DNA of 64,000 bases from Salvator merianae (GCA_003586115.2 QVOM02000126.1:3239924-3303923), one strand, 5' to 3'. Positions 55,415 to 64,000 are shown, numbered from the stretch's first letter. Notes: generated by a model from the letters alone, not told the origin. Translations and numbers: made by a program.

Positions 55415-55773
55415 GGACAGCCAGCATTTGCACTGCGAGGGCGGGAAGCCTGTTGCCAAGGTGATCCAGCCCTGGCAGTGCGAATGGCTGTCACACTGCA
55501 AGGTCTGTTCTATCACATTCTGAACATTCCAAGATGCAGCAGCGGCCGGCAGCTTTAAGGCTTGGTGTTTGCTTCCCATGCGAAGCACAGCATGGCCATT
55601 CGCCGGGCCTCCGGGCCTCCGTACTGCCTCAGCAGGTCACCTAGCAACCTGCTGAGGCAGTACGGAGGCCCGGAGGCCCCACAAATGGCCATGGTGTGCT
55701 TCGCACAGGACACGAACACCAAGCCTTAAAGCTGCCGGCCGCCACTGCCAAGACGGTAAGTGAGAAAAGGCCC
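55415..55773. mobile_element. Harbinger-like MITE fragment, subfamily A, split by a hAT MITE
   Basis: 55415-55536 and 55748-55773 share subfamily A interior wording (ccagcatttgcactgcgagg) and the right end GTGAGAAAAGGCCC. The left half is missing. A 211-bp hAT-type MITE interrupts it at 55537-55747. Confidence 0.75.
55537..55747. mobile_element. hAT-type fold-back MITE in Harbinger MITE (211 bp)
   Basis: The start CAGCAGCGGCCGGCAGC and end GGCCGCCACTG are inverted; the sub-terminal GCTTTAAGG occurs on both sides. It lies between CCAAGATG and CCAAGACG (8 bp, one mismatch). The arms extend through 'ctgaggcagtacggaggccc' to give a strong hairpin. The host is a Harbinger-like MITE, and this dates the hAT insertion later. 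Confidence 0.9.
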
Positions 55774-55927
55774 TATGTATCTCAATGCAGGGATAAAACA
55801 GTGCTACTGGGGGAGTGTATTTGTTAGGCTCCAGAGAATGTTTTGGACAAGGTGGTCTTTTACAAAAGGGACAGGTTCCACATCAACCAAAATGCTGGAT
55901 TAAAACTTAGGTGTAGACAAGCTCTTA

Positions 55928-56354
55928 GGGTCCGTTTGCACTTTTCAGTAGTGGACATTTGCACGCTCACTAGTGAAGTGCGCCCGCAGTGTGGAGAAGG
56001 CCTCGTGATCAGGAGCAGGCTACAGCCGCTCCTGATCACTACTAACTGTGGAGCACAAAATCGTGCTCCACAGCTGGACTGGGAGCAGCTGGACTGCTCC
56101 TGGTATGCAGCCTTTGCACCTACTTCCAGGTGTGAACACTGCAGTGCACATCTATGCTGCGTCCCCAGTTGCCATGGCAGTGGCCAGATATTTCCCCAGC
56201 CACTGTCATGGCACAAGCAGACAGCATTCACACTGTGAGTGCTGGAAGCCTGTTGCCGGGATGTTCCAGCCTCGCAGTCCAAATGACTCCTGCACTACAA
56301 GGTTAGTTCCGCCTTGATATGTTTGATTCCAAGATGGTAAGTGCACAAAGGCCC
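55928..56354. mobile_element. Harbinger-like MITE, subfamily A (427 bp)
   Basis: The ends are GGGTCCGTTTGCACTTTTC and inverted AAGTGCACAAAGGCCC, with exact TTA on both sides (55925-55927 and 56355-56357). The interior shows the subfamily palindrome 'gagcacaaaatcgtgctc' and 'cacgctcactagtgaag'. Its length (427 bp) is close to that of the copy at 1690 (425 bp). Confidence 0.9.
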
Positions 56355-56416
56355 TTAGTCTCTCAACATAACAGACACAATGAAGCTGAAACTTGAGACT
56401 CTCAGCACAAGAGCAG

Positions 56417-56444
56417 GGAGGAGGAGGAGGAGGAGGAGGAGGAG
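56417..56444. repeat. (GGA)n microsatellite
   Basis: About nine GGA units on the + strand. Encodes only glycine/glutamate/arginine runs by phase. Confidence 0.9.
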
Positions 56445-56449
56445 AAAGT

Positions 56450-57067
56450 GCATTATCTCTCTTTCCACAATATGTGGACAAACCAAATCTGTTACTAGAA
56501 GATGTAGCGGTGGCAAAAAACCAGATGACTTCAACAGACAATTAGACAAATGCATGGCAGATGGGCTTATTAATAGATTCTATTCATTGGTAGTATTTAC
56601 AGGATCAGACTCAATATTTTCTAATATCCAACAAAGGCAATTGCAATCACTTGAGTAAAATACCAGATCTTCATGGTAATGTAATGGACAATGAGTATAG
56701 TGATAGATAGGAAACTTATCATATTGATTAGGGTATCAAACTAAAAGCCAATTTTTTTATGATAAATATAGATTGTAAACCTAGGCTGCAGTCACGCTTT
56801 TAGGGTTTAGTCTGTCTCTGGGATGGTCAAGGAACTGCAGCCATTTCCGGCCTCCTCAGGCCTGGTCACATCTACCATGCTGCCGCCACTGCCACCTGAG
56901 CCCTCATGGATCCCCTGGTAAAAAGTATGTTTGGGGGGTGCCACATGAAGCTTACCTTCAGCAATGGCTGGGGGGGTGCTTACAGGACGGGGCATAGCTG
57001 GGGTTGGCAGGAGGTGGCCACGACAGGGAGGCTTGGAGAGGGGGGAAACAGCAACAGCGGTGAGAGG

Positions 57068-57119
<52 letters not shown>

Positions 57120-57540
57120 TGGTGTTGTGTGGGAGGCATTGGGGACAGCAGAGGGATGGCACAAGGCAGGCATAGGTGGGGTGCAGTGGTGGCATTGGGG
57201 GAATGTTGGGGGAGGCAGCAGTGGCAGCATCAGGGAGGCAGTGGGGGACAGTGGGGGTGGGTGTGAGGTGGCCACGGTGGTGGAAGGGACTGGGAGCAGG
57301 ACAGCAGCCACAGCCACTGGTTGGGGATTGGTAGGCCTTTGCCTCGCTGGGTCCATTTCTTGGTGAAACAGACTCAGTGCTGTGATTATCCTAATGTAGG
57401 ATAATCCTATTCCAGGCAGGAAAGTCCTCAGAAAAACCAGGAATGCAATTTGGCGTATGGTTTCCGAAGACTCAAGATGGCTTCTGTCCTTTAAAAAGAT
57501 AAGGTTTGACCATGGCCCTGGGCTTGGAACAGTTCCCCTG
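56450..57540. other. Unassigned DNA, G-rich, with T-run
   Basis: No gene is recognised. 56880-57300 is strongly G-rich on + (several GGGG runs, for instance 'gggggacagtgggggtgggt'), which could allow four-stranded DNA structures. The region contains the poly-T tract at 57070-57118. Confidence 0.4.
57070..57118. repeat. Poly-T tract, 49 bases
   Basis: An uninterrupted run of 49 T on +. It may be the A-tail of a minus-strand retroposon, though no element body is recognised on its left. Lysine-run frames here are translation artefacts. Confidence 0.95.
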
Positions 57541-57552
57541 GTACTCCCCAGG

Positions 57553-58135
57553 CGTTGTTGTTCAGTCATTAAGTTTTGTCCAGCTCTTTGTGACCCCATG
57601 GACCAAAGCATGCCAGGTCCCTCTGCCCTTCACTGTCTCCTGAAATCTGCCCAAACTCATGTTTGTTGCTTCCATGACACCATCTATCCATCTCATCCTC
57701 TGCCGTTCCCTTCTCCTTGTGCCTTCAATCTTTCCCAGCATCAGGAGTTTTTTCAATGAATCCTGTCTTGTCTTCTCATTATGTGGACAAAAGTATTTGA
57801 GCTTCATCTTCAGTATTTGTCCTTCCAGTGAGCAATCAAGGTTGATTTCCTTCAGTATTGACTGACTGGACCTTCTTGCAAGTGACTCTCAAAAAGTTTT
57901 CTCCAACACCAACAATTTGAAAGCGTTGATTCTTCAGCACTCAGTTTCATTATGGCTCAACTCTCACAGCCATATATTAATACTGGGAAAAACGTAGCTT
58001 TGACAATACAGATTTTTGTCAGCAAAGTGATGTCTCTGCCTTTTAATATACTGTCCGGGTTTGCCATAGCTTTCCTCCCAAGGAGCAAGTGACTTCTAAT
58101 TTCATGGCTGCAGTCACCATCTGGGGTGACCAGTC
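57553..58135 (-). mobile_element. Bov-B (RTE) LINE, ORF2 C-terminal portion
   Basis: On the minus strand, an open frame at 57562-57807 reads 'LMLGKIEGTRRRERQRMRW', 'IDGVMEATNMSLGRF' and 'ETVKGRGTWHALVHGV', the C-terminus of the Bov-B endonuclease/RT polyprotein. Upstream (58020-58090) the translation gives 'GRKAMANPDSILKGRDITL' and 'FFPVLIYGCES', with frameshifts between. The 5' part is missing. Bov-B is known in squamates and ruminants with a history of horizontal transfer. Confidence 0.92.
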
Positions 58136-58244
58136 TGTCTTAAGTGGCCCTACATCTCATGGCTCATAGTTTCACTGAGCTATGCAGGCCCCTCTGCCAT
58201 GACAAGGAATGATCCATGAACTGGACACAGATATTACTGGATTA

Positions 58245-58445
58245 TTATTTCTTTATTTGTTTGTTTGTTTATAGTATTTACATTCTGCCCTTCTCCAAAC
58301 AACCCCAGGCAGGGCACACCATTCTTCTGCTCTGAGAGATTATGACTAAGCCAATGTCAGCTAGTGAGCTTCCATAAGAGAGCTGGGATTTGAACCCAAG
58401 AACTCTGAGGTTCTAGCCTCACCCTCAAACCAATATGCTACCCTG
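58245..58445 (-). mobile_element. tRNA-derived SINE (CORE/MIR-like pattern)
   Basis: On the minus strand the head 'agccagggtagcatattggt' is followed by a box B 'tgggttcaaatcccagc', an ordered 'ttggcttagtcata' body and a (CAAA)n tail at the + left end. This resembles a MIR/CORE-type SINE in layout. The family name is uncertain. Confidence 0.7.
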
Positions 58446-58455
58446 GCTCTCTCTG

Positions 58456-58550
58456 CTGACTACAACTCCCATCCTGCTCTTTGGCCACAGCACATGGGGG
58501 CAAATGAGAACTGTAGCTCCAGTAATGCCAAGAGGGCATCAGGCTGAATG
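58456..58550. repeat. 'actacaactcccat' fold-back repeat
   Basis: 'tgactacaactcccatcctg' at 58457 and 'gagaactgtagctccagtaa' at 58506 are diverged inverted partners of the dispersed repeat found near 2146, 32940, 38565 and 44405. A DNA transposon origin is possible. Confidence 0.5.
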
Positions 58551-58597
58551 TTGGAATATCGAAGCCATCCCAACTTTGGAGGACATAAACACTTCTT

Positions 58598-59095
58598 TGC
58601 AGCTTAGCAATTAGCTCACTGGTAGAGCACACTGCCTGGAAAGCAGAAGGTTGCTGGTTCAGGCCCCAGCCTCTCCCCAAAAGGAGGCAGTTGGTAAGCC
58701 AGTTCTGTATCTCTGCCAAGAATACTGCATAGAGGTGTCTTTGGAGTCTGGGAGTGCTCATAGCTCAGTGTTAGAGCAAACTGTCTCAAAAGCAGAGGGT
58801 CACTAGTTCGATCCCCAGTATCTCCCTGAAAGGACACAATGGCAAACCACTTCTGTATCTCTGCCAAGAAAACTGTATGGAGTTGGGGAATGGCTGCAGC
58901 TCAGTGGTAGAGCAAACTGCTTGGAAAGCAGAGGGTTGCTGGTTCAGTCCCCGGCCTCTCCCCAAAAGAAGGCAGTGTACAAGCCATTTTTATAACTCTG
59001 CCAAAAAAAACCCTGCATAAAGGTGCCCATGGAGATGCCCTGCAGTCAACCAGGAGTCTGACATGAATCGGTGGTACCCAACAATAGCAACAATT
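58598..59095 (+). mobile_element. Trimeric tRNA-headed SINE array, single Bov-B-like tail
   Basis: Three head-to-tail units of the SINE lie at about 58598-58750, 58751-58884 and 58885-59095. Each has a 'gctcactggtagagc' or 'gctcagtggtagagc' box A, a box B such as 'ggttgctggttcaggcc' or 'cactagttcgatcc', then a 'tctgccaag...' body. Only the last ends in 'caggagtctgacatgaatcg', which parallels the Bov-B 3' tail. The dimer at 46340 has the same build. Confidence 0.82.
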
Positions 59096-59439
59096 CCATT
59101 TTATTCGGATTGACTCAACTCCTCTGTATACTAATAGTACACATTGCTGAGAGCTATTAATCATCATTTAGCTGCAGAAAGGCAGACTTAGTGGTACCTG
59201 TAACACGTCAATCATCTGTGTTGTCGTTAACATGCCTTGTCCAAGAACAGCCACACACCCTTTGTCGATAGAGTTTGGCAGCTGTGGCAAAACTGAATTC
59301 TTCTTTCTTTGGAAGGAGCAGCAGAGGTGCAGAGTAGCCACATCTGGCAGGGTGGTAGATGTATATACTATATACTAAGCTTCTGTTATACATAAAACAG
59401 GGCGGAAAAGGGGCCCCCGTGGTGTTATTTCCCCACCAG
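59096..59439. other. Unassigned DNA
   Basis: No gene is recognised. A few CpGs and no repeat wording; may be the start of the conserved-looking stretch to the right. Confidence 0.3.
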
Positions 59440-59990
59440 TGTGAAACAAGTGGTTTATTCAGTAGGTTTTTCAAAGAACAAAGAGAAAGGGATTAGCTAG
59501 GGGAGACGTTAACCATATACTAAAGCAATGCAGTTTATTGTAGATTTTAACTGCCTGGTTGTACAGGGACTGGAAGGGAGAGAGAAAAATCCATAAAATC
59601 TATCACCATGGTGTCCAGCTGGGACTTTGCACTTTCTCGAGGAAATGTGAGCTGTGAACCCCCAACAGCTGCCTCCCTGCCAGTCTGCAAAATCGCTTGT
59701 TAAAGAAAAGGGGGTTTTCATGAATATCTCTGGAGCCAGCTTAGCAGGCTGCCAAAGAAATTGCCTAACCTTTGCAATTATGTCTCTGGCAGCACAATCC
59801 GGATGGCCTCTTTCAGGTGCTGGATCAGACCCGAGCTGGGAGGCAGATCAACACGGCAGCACCTGAATATCTGCAACACCCAGCACAAAAACAAAGCGAA
59901 ACAAAACTCTGAGCCCCAAGCAAACGCAAGAACGCCCCTGACAAGTTGCTGCCATAATTCACTCATGGAAGTTCATTTTTGTGTCACTGT
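59440..59990. other. Repeat-free stretch, candidate conserved non-coding element
   Basis: About 550 bp free of repeat wording, with balanced composition. Blocks such as 'taaagcaatgcagtttattg' and 'aagaaattgcctaacctttg' look constrained, with SOX-like and homeodomain-like cores. Frames read as short and unlike known proteins. Proof of conservation needs comparison. Confidence 0.4.
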
Positions 59991-60119
59991 TTATTTATTT
60001 GTTTAAAGGATTTGTCTTCAGCTAGATGGATATCCAACCATAAAACTAGCAACAAATGCACACACAAAAAGAGTGAAACTCCATGCAGAAATCTACAACA
60101 ATGATATGCTGTGAATGTA

Positions 60120-60405
60120 CATAAGAACATAAGAGGAGCTTTGCTGGATCAAGCCAGAGCCCATCTAGTCCTCCATTCTGTTTCGCACAGTGGCCCACCA
60201 ATCGCTTCTGGGCATTCCCAAGCAGAATAAAAGGCAAAACCTTCACCTGCTCTTGACTCCTGCAATTGGCGTTACAGACATCCTGCCTGTCTTTCCAACC
60301 TGGAGGCAGCACCCAGGCATCCATTCTAGTAGCCATTGATACACCTGACCTCCATGAATCTGTCCAATCCTTTCTTAAGGCTATCTAGGCTGATTGCTAC
60401 AGCAT
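60120..60405 (-). mobile_element. CR1 LINE 3' end
   Basis: The + strand reads 'ataagaacataagaggagc', then 'tctttccaacctggaggcag' and 'gaatctgtccaatcc', the standard 3' wording in minus orientation. 5'-truncated and close to the copy at 26186. Confidence 0.88.
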
Positions 60406-60722
60406 GAACATTTGGATGTGAATAAAAGCTATGAGGCTATATAAAACTATTTCCTGCAGCCCTGCATTTATAGAGACAAGGAAGAAAGCCCACCAACAAC
60501 AACAGGGCACGGCAATCATTCACCAAAAAAGAGAGAGAGAAAACAGTAGCAATTGTTCCGTCCCTGCTGCAAAGAGTTGAAGAAATTGAGAATAGAAGAG
60601 GGAGTGGAGGGGGAATTGTTACAATTTGAGTGCAGATTAAAGAGAAAGAGGAGAAATGCAGCTTTAAAAGGGGTAACAGATATTTTCCTTCTCTACATGT
60701 CTGATTTTGTGGTGGACTCCTC

Positions 60723-60864
60723 GGGCCTTTCTGCACTTTCTACCTTAGAATGGGATTATTATAGTCCAGCTGCTCCTGGTACAGCTGTGAAGCACTCCAC
60801 TGCTGTACCAGGAGCAGCTGGACTATAATAATCCCATTCTAAGTTAGAAAGTGCAGAAAGGCCC
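60723..60864. mobile_element. Near-perfect palindromic Harbinger-like MITE (142 bp)
   Basis: The start GGGCCTTTCTGCACTTTC and the end GAAAGTGCAGAAAGGCCC are exact inverted copies, and the match continues through 'ataatagtccagctgctcct' almost to the centre. It is flanked by CTC at 60720-60722 and 60865-60867. The near-identity of its arms points to recent movement or gene-conversion-like upkeep. Confidence 0.9.
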
Positions 60865-60973
60865 CTCCCCTCCCAGTCTCAAGCAGTAATTGGCTGGACA
60901 GAGTAAGAGAAAACCCTTCCCCTGTTCAGACAGGAAAGTACAGGAAACACCCCTATAGTCTCCTTCCCAGTGA

Positions 60974-61108
60974 TCACACTTGAAAAAACAACCAGACTAA
61001 AGGAAGAAACAGTTTCAGTGCTGGGATAATCTCAAACAAGGAAAGTACTGGATGGGAGGGGACAGTATGAATATGAATCAGAATGCCCTTTTTAAGTGTG
61101 ATCTCTCA
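60974..61108. mobile_element. Small fold-back MITE (tentative)
   Basis: GATCACACTTGAAAAA near 60975 is matched in inverted form by TTTTTAAGTGTGATC near 61092. The interior is unique. No clear duplication was found. Confidence 0.5.
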
Positions 61109-61149
61109 AGGCCAGAGATGGCTTCAAGCCTTCTTATTTAACAAGTGTG

Positions 61150-61345
61150 ACCACAGCCTTGTGTTCTTGATGAGAACACATCAGTGAAGTAATAAGACCT
61201 TTTCTTTCAGCCTTATCTAACTCAGAGCATCTACCTTTGGGTTAGATAATATGGAAAAAAAAAATGATTAGTCACTTTGCTGATAGGTTCTTTCAATCCA
61301 AATGTGCACTGAAGCTAGATTAAAACTTAGGTGTGACTGGTTTCT
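61150..61345. mobile_element. Harbinger-like MITE, subfamily H, reverse orientation, diverged
   Basis: Compared with 53189-53477 this is in opposite orientation: 'aacacatcagtgaagtaata' on the left and 'gattagtcactttgctgata' on the right. The right end reads GGTGTGACTGG. The left end is truncated or decayed. It lacks the 67-bp nested element, which supports that nested piece being a later arrival at 53317. Confidence 0.75.
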
Positions 61346-61835
61346 GATAGCAGCAAAGGATCGACACCAAACTTGCCCCCGTGAGTTTGGTAACTCTGCA
61401 AGGAAGGAATTCTACAAAAATGGGTATGTCGATCAAGATGGCTTTTCTTCTGGTTGAGATAAAAATGTGGTTTTCAATGAAATGACATACAACCAAGAGA
61501 TCTATAAGGATAGAGCCATTACCACTGATAACTAAGTACAGGATCGTATAGCATTTAAAATCCCAATATTATTACATTTAAATTGGCACAGTAAGCAGTT
61601 ATCTACCCCAATGTCATTCATGCAAAATACATGTAGTTGCAGCATTTTACAACAGTTGTAACCTCTGAAAAGTAGCAGGTGGAAGCAGCGTGGAAATGCT
61701 GGAAGTCACTGCTCACCTTTGAAGTTTGTTGTTACAAGCAGCAAATTGTTACTTGAGCTAACAAGGAAGTAAGCTCTTCAGTGTTGGCTCAATTTGCCAC
61801 TCATAGCATACACCAAAGGCAACCAAGATATCAGG

Positions 61836-62445
61836 GAACTGGAAAAAGTGCAGGAAAAGGCAACCAGAATGATCAAAGGGCTGGAACACCTTCGTTACGA
61901 AATCAGGTTGCAACACCTTGGCCTCTTCAGCCTTGAACATGGTGTATAAGAGCAGATTTGATTGCACTTTATAAAATCATGGACAGTATGGAAAAGGTGG
62001 ATAGAGAAAAATTATTTTGTCTGTTGCACAACACTGTATGTGATGACTAGGGGGCACTCTATGAAGCTGATGGGTAGGAGAGTTAGGACTGACAAGGGGA
62101 AGTATATTCACCCAAAGGTCCATTGGTCTATGGAATTTATTACCAGAAGAGGTGGTGAGAGCAATCAGCCTGGATAGCTTTAAGAATGGATTGGACAGAT
62201 CCATGGAGCTCAGATGTATCAATGGCTACTAGAATGGATGCCTAGATACTGCCTCCAGGATGGCAAGATTGGCAGAATGCCTCTAAAAGCCATTGTCAGG
62301 GATCTGAGAGCAGGTGAAGGTTTTGCCTTTGTCTTCTGCTTGAGATGCCCAGAAGCAATTAGTCGGGCACTGTGTGAGATGGAATGCTGAACTAGATGGG
62401 CTGTGGCCCGATCCAGCCAGGCTGGATCTTCTTAGTGAATCTCCA
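61836..62445 (+). mobile_element. CR1 LINE, ORF2 tail and 3' end
   Basis: The + strand encodes, across frameshifts, 'ELEKVQEKATRMIKGLEHL'-type text near 61830-61890 and 'MEKVDREKLF' near 61986, then the 3' region through 'tgcctccaggatggcaag' to 'gcccgatccagccaggct'. The copy resembles that at 26186 but has more lesions. Confidence 0.9.
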
Positions 62446-62449
62446 CTTA

Positions 62450-63290
62450 GCTTTTTCACTGCATCCTCAACCATTGCCTCTGAGCTAGTACAGTATAACA
62501 TTGAGGCAGGACCTAGGAATCCCTGAATTTCAATTCCCATTCAGCAATGAATGCTGTATATGACTCACAGCCTGCCTCACACACAACTGTTGTAAGAATA
62601 AAAGAGAAGGAAGAGGAATAGTGTGTGTTATCTTGAGCTCTTTGGAAGAAAGGTGGGATATAAAATGCCAAAACTCAAAGCAAACAGACAGCCCCAAAAG
62701 TATCCTCAAACCAAGGGCTTTATAGTAATCCAGTCTCAAAGATCCAAACATGTGAATCATCCCAACCAGAAAGAGATGAAGTTGTTGCACCAGTCAAAGT
62801 CAAATAAAAGTATTTCTTGTTGTTTGTTTACAATATCTATACTGTATGTGGTTTCCATGCAAAGAGATCTCAAGATCATATTTTTAAAAAAATCAGTTAA
62901 AGCAATTAATTTATATTTTTAAAAAATTAAAAGCAGTGGTTGGCCCCATGAACCACTAGTTTCTTTATTTGGGACATTTTAGATTATTTCTCATAAAAAC
63001 ATCTGAGAACATACAACAACAAACATGAAAGTGGGGTTAATGCAGTGTTAAGAACAGTCAGTCCCAAAAACAATTATTAACAGCCTAAGTGAAAAGATAG
63101 GCTTTCAACATCCATTTAAAAAAAGTAATAAGGGACATTAAAAGAGAGAGGTGTATCATGACACTGTCATCATAACATAAACAGTGGAATGGACCAGTGG
63201 TCCATCTAATCTTGTGGTCAATCAGCTACATATGAAAACCCATACTATGCTCCCTTCTAAGGTTGGAAAATAAATTTGATTGGTTCACTT
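62450..63290. other. Unassigned DNA
   Basis: No gene is recognised. AT-rich with A-runs; may contain the tail of an old LINE at 62930-63140. Confidence 0.3.
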
Positions 63291-63295
63291 ATAAA

Positions 63296-63487
63296 CAGTG
63301 GTGGCCTGTGGCTTTAAGGGTGGGTGTTCATAACGTGTGGGAAATGAGTGATTGCTGTTTGCGGTGCCTCCGGGCCTCCGTATTGTCGTGACTGCAACAG
63401 TACAGAGGCCCGGAGGCCCTGCTAACAGCAAGCGATCATTTCCCGCACGCTACGAATACCCACCCTTAAAGGCACAGGCCACTGCTG
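63296..63487. mobile_element. hAT-type fold-back MITE with perfect 8-bp duplication (192 bp)
   Basis: The start CAGTGGTGGCCTGTGGC and end GCACAGGCCACTGCTG are inverted, with a sub-terminal GGCTTTAAGGG on the left and its inverse on the right. It is flanked by exact CTTATAAA (63288-63295 and 63488-63495). The arms include 'gcctccgggcctcc' and its complement, as in the copy at 55537. No transposase is encoded. Confidence 0.92.
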
Positions 63488-63504
63488 CTTATAAATATTT
63501 ATAA

Positions 63505-63625
63505 GATCTGTACTTATTTATTTATTTAAATATATCTATATCACATTCCATTAAAAAATACCAATTCATCAATTAATTTGTTTCTTACAGTCCATTGACC
63601 AACACACAGAACAAAATAAAATAGC
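63505..63625 (-). mobile_element. L2-like LINE tail
   Basis: A (TTTA)n start then 'atatctatatcacattcc' and 'gtttcttacagtccattg' wording is a diverged minus-strand L2-like 3' end. Confidence 0.4.
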
Positions 63626-63629
63626 ATAC

Positions 63630-64000
63630 AAAATAGATCAGTGCATACCGAATAAATGCAGAATATAAAAGAATACAGGGAGTTTTAAAAATGAAGAGGC
63701 ATCAAAGGCATCAGCCAACATCTTTTTTTTTCGGACAGTACAGGATACAAATTTGGCAACAACTAGGGTCATTTTGGAGGTCTTATCCAATAGGAAGTAT
63801 CTTATATAAACTACATTCATTCTTCCAGGTAAGACAGAAAGCAGAGGTAGAATCAGCCAGGAGTGAATTCCATTATAAAACTACAAATCAGCAGCACATG
63901 TTCCACAGACAGAATCTCCTGATTTGAAGAAGTGCAAACTCTCTTGGATGGGGTGTTCTAGAATCTACCTGTCAGAATTTAAGAGGGAACCATCAAAGAT
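63630..64000. other. Unassigned DNA to window end
   Basis: No gene or clear repeat is recognised. Confidence 0.3.

Noticed and set aside
56807..57611. 217-codon frame with a lysine run, and 89- to 110-codon frames with phenylalanine or lysine runs
   Set aside because: They cross the 49-base T tract and the G-rich patch; amino-acid runs come from composition.
58598..59095. Possible functional tRNA gene cluster
   Set aside because: The A/B box text is embedded in a SINE body with a Bov-B-like tail and does not fold as complete tRNAs with an anticodon arm that I can identify.
1..64000. CRISPR array, bacterial operon or phage content
   Set aside because: The repeat content is that of a vertebrate genome and no regularly spaced short direct repeats exist.

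Overview
The window looks like non-coding vertebrate genomic DNA, most likely from a squamate reptile (lizard or snake; possibly gecko-like, but I cannot settle that by eye). The grounds are the repeat mix: CR1 LINEs that still encode the end of their reverse transcriptase ORF, a Bov-B (RTE) LINE, tRNA-headed SINEs with a Bov-B-like tail (the Sauria-SINE arrangement), L2-like and L1-like LINE ends, an R4/Dong-like LINE remnant, and very many short terminal-inverted-repeat DNA transposons. I found no host protein-coding exon, rRNA, true tRNA gene, CRISPR array or operon-like arrangement. The long open frames are pieces of retroelements or translations of microsatellites and homopolymers.

The dominant component is a set of non-autonomous DNA transposons of Harbinger/PIF type. 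They share ends near GGGCCTNTTYGCACTT, lie between 3-bp target-site duplications (TTA, CAA, TCA, AAA, AAT, AGT, CTC, TAA), and range from 67 bp to about 700 bp. At least twenty copies or fragments lie across the window, in several internal subfamilies. No transposase gene for them is present. A second layer is hAT-type MITEs with 8-bp duplications (ACTACAGA, TTTCCCAT, CTTATAAA, GATGCAGT, CCAAGAYG), and there is one Tigger/pogo-like element with a TA duplication.

Layout: 1-5,000 is CR1 and MITE DNA, including a three-level nest at 2437-3275. 5,190-5,610 and 12,240-12,520 are repeat-poor and look like conserved non-coding DNA. 7,400-11,000 has a hAT MITE, a Tigger-like MITE, an L1 end and a CR1 end. 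14,100-18,400 has a long MITE and an R4/Dong-like LINE split by an L2-like insertion. 20,600-24,300 is a dense MITE/CR1 cluster. 25,700-31,400 has CR1, Harbinger, hAT and L2 elements and a hexanucleotide repeat. 33,400-40,800 is more MITEs, with one MITE inside another. 42,900-50,400 has MITEs, a dimeric SINE and an L2 broken by a MITE and a SINE. 50,900-51,850 and 59,440-59,990 are repeat-free and are candidate regulatory DNA. 51,900-56,400 is MITEs, SINE and L1. 57,500-59,100 holds the Bov-B LINE and a trimeric SINE array. 60,100-63,500 has CR1 and MITEs.

The parts do not form a pathway. What the window records is the order of transposon arrivals, which nested insertions make readable. The stretches that have stayed free of insertions are the best candidates for host function.
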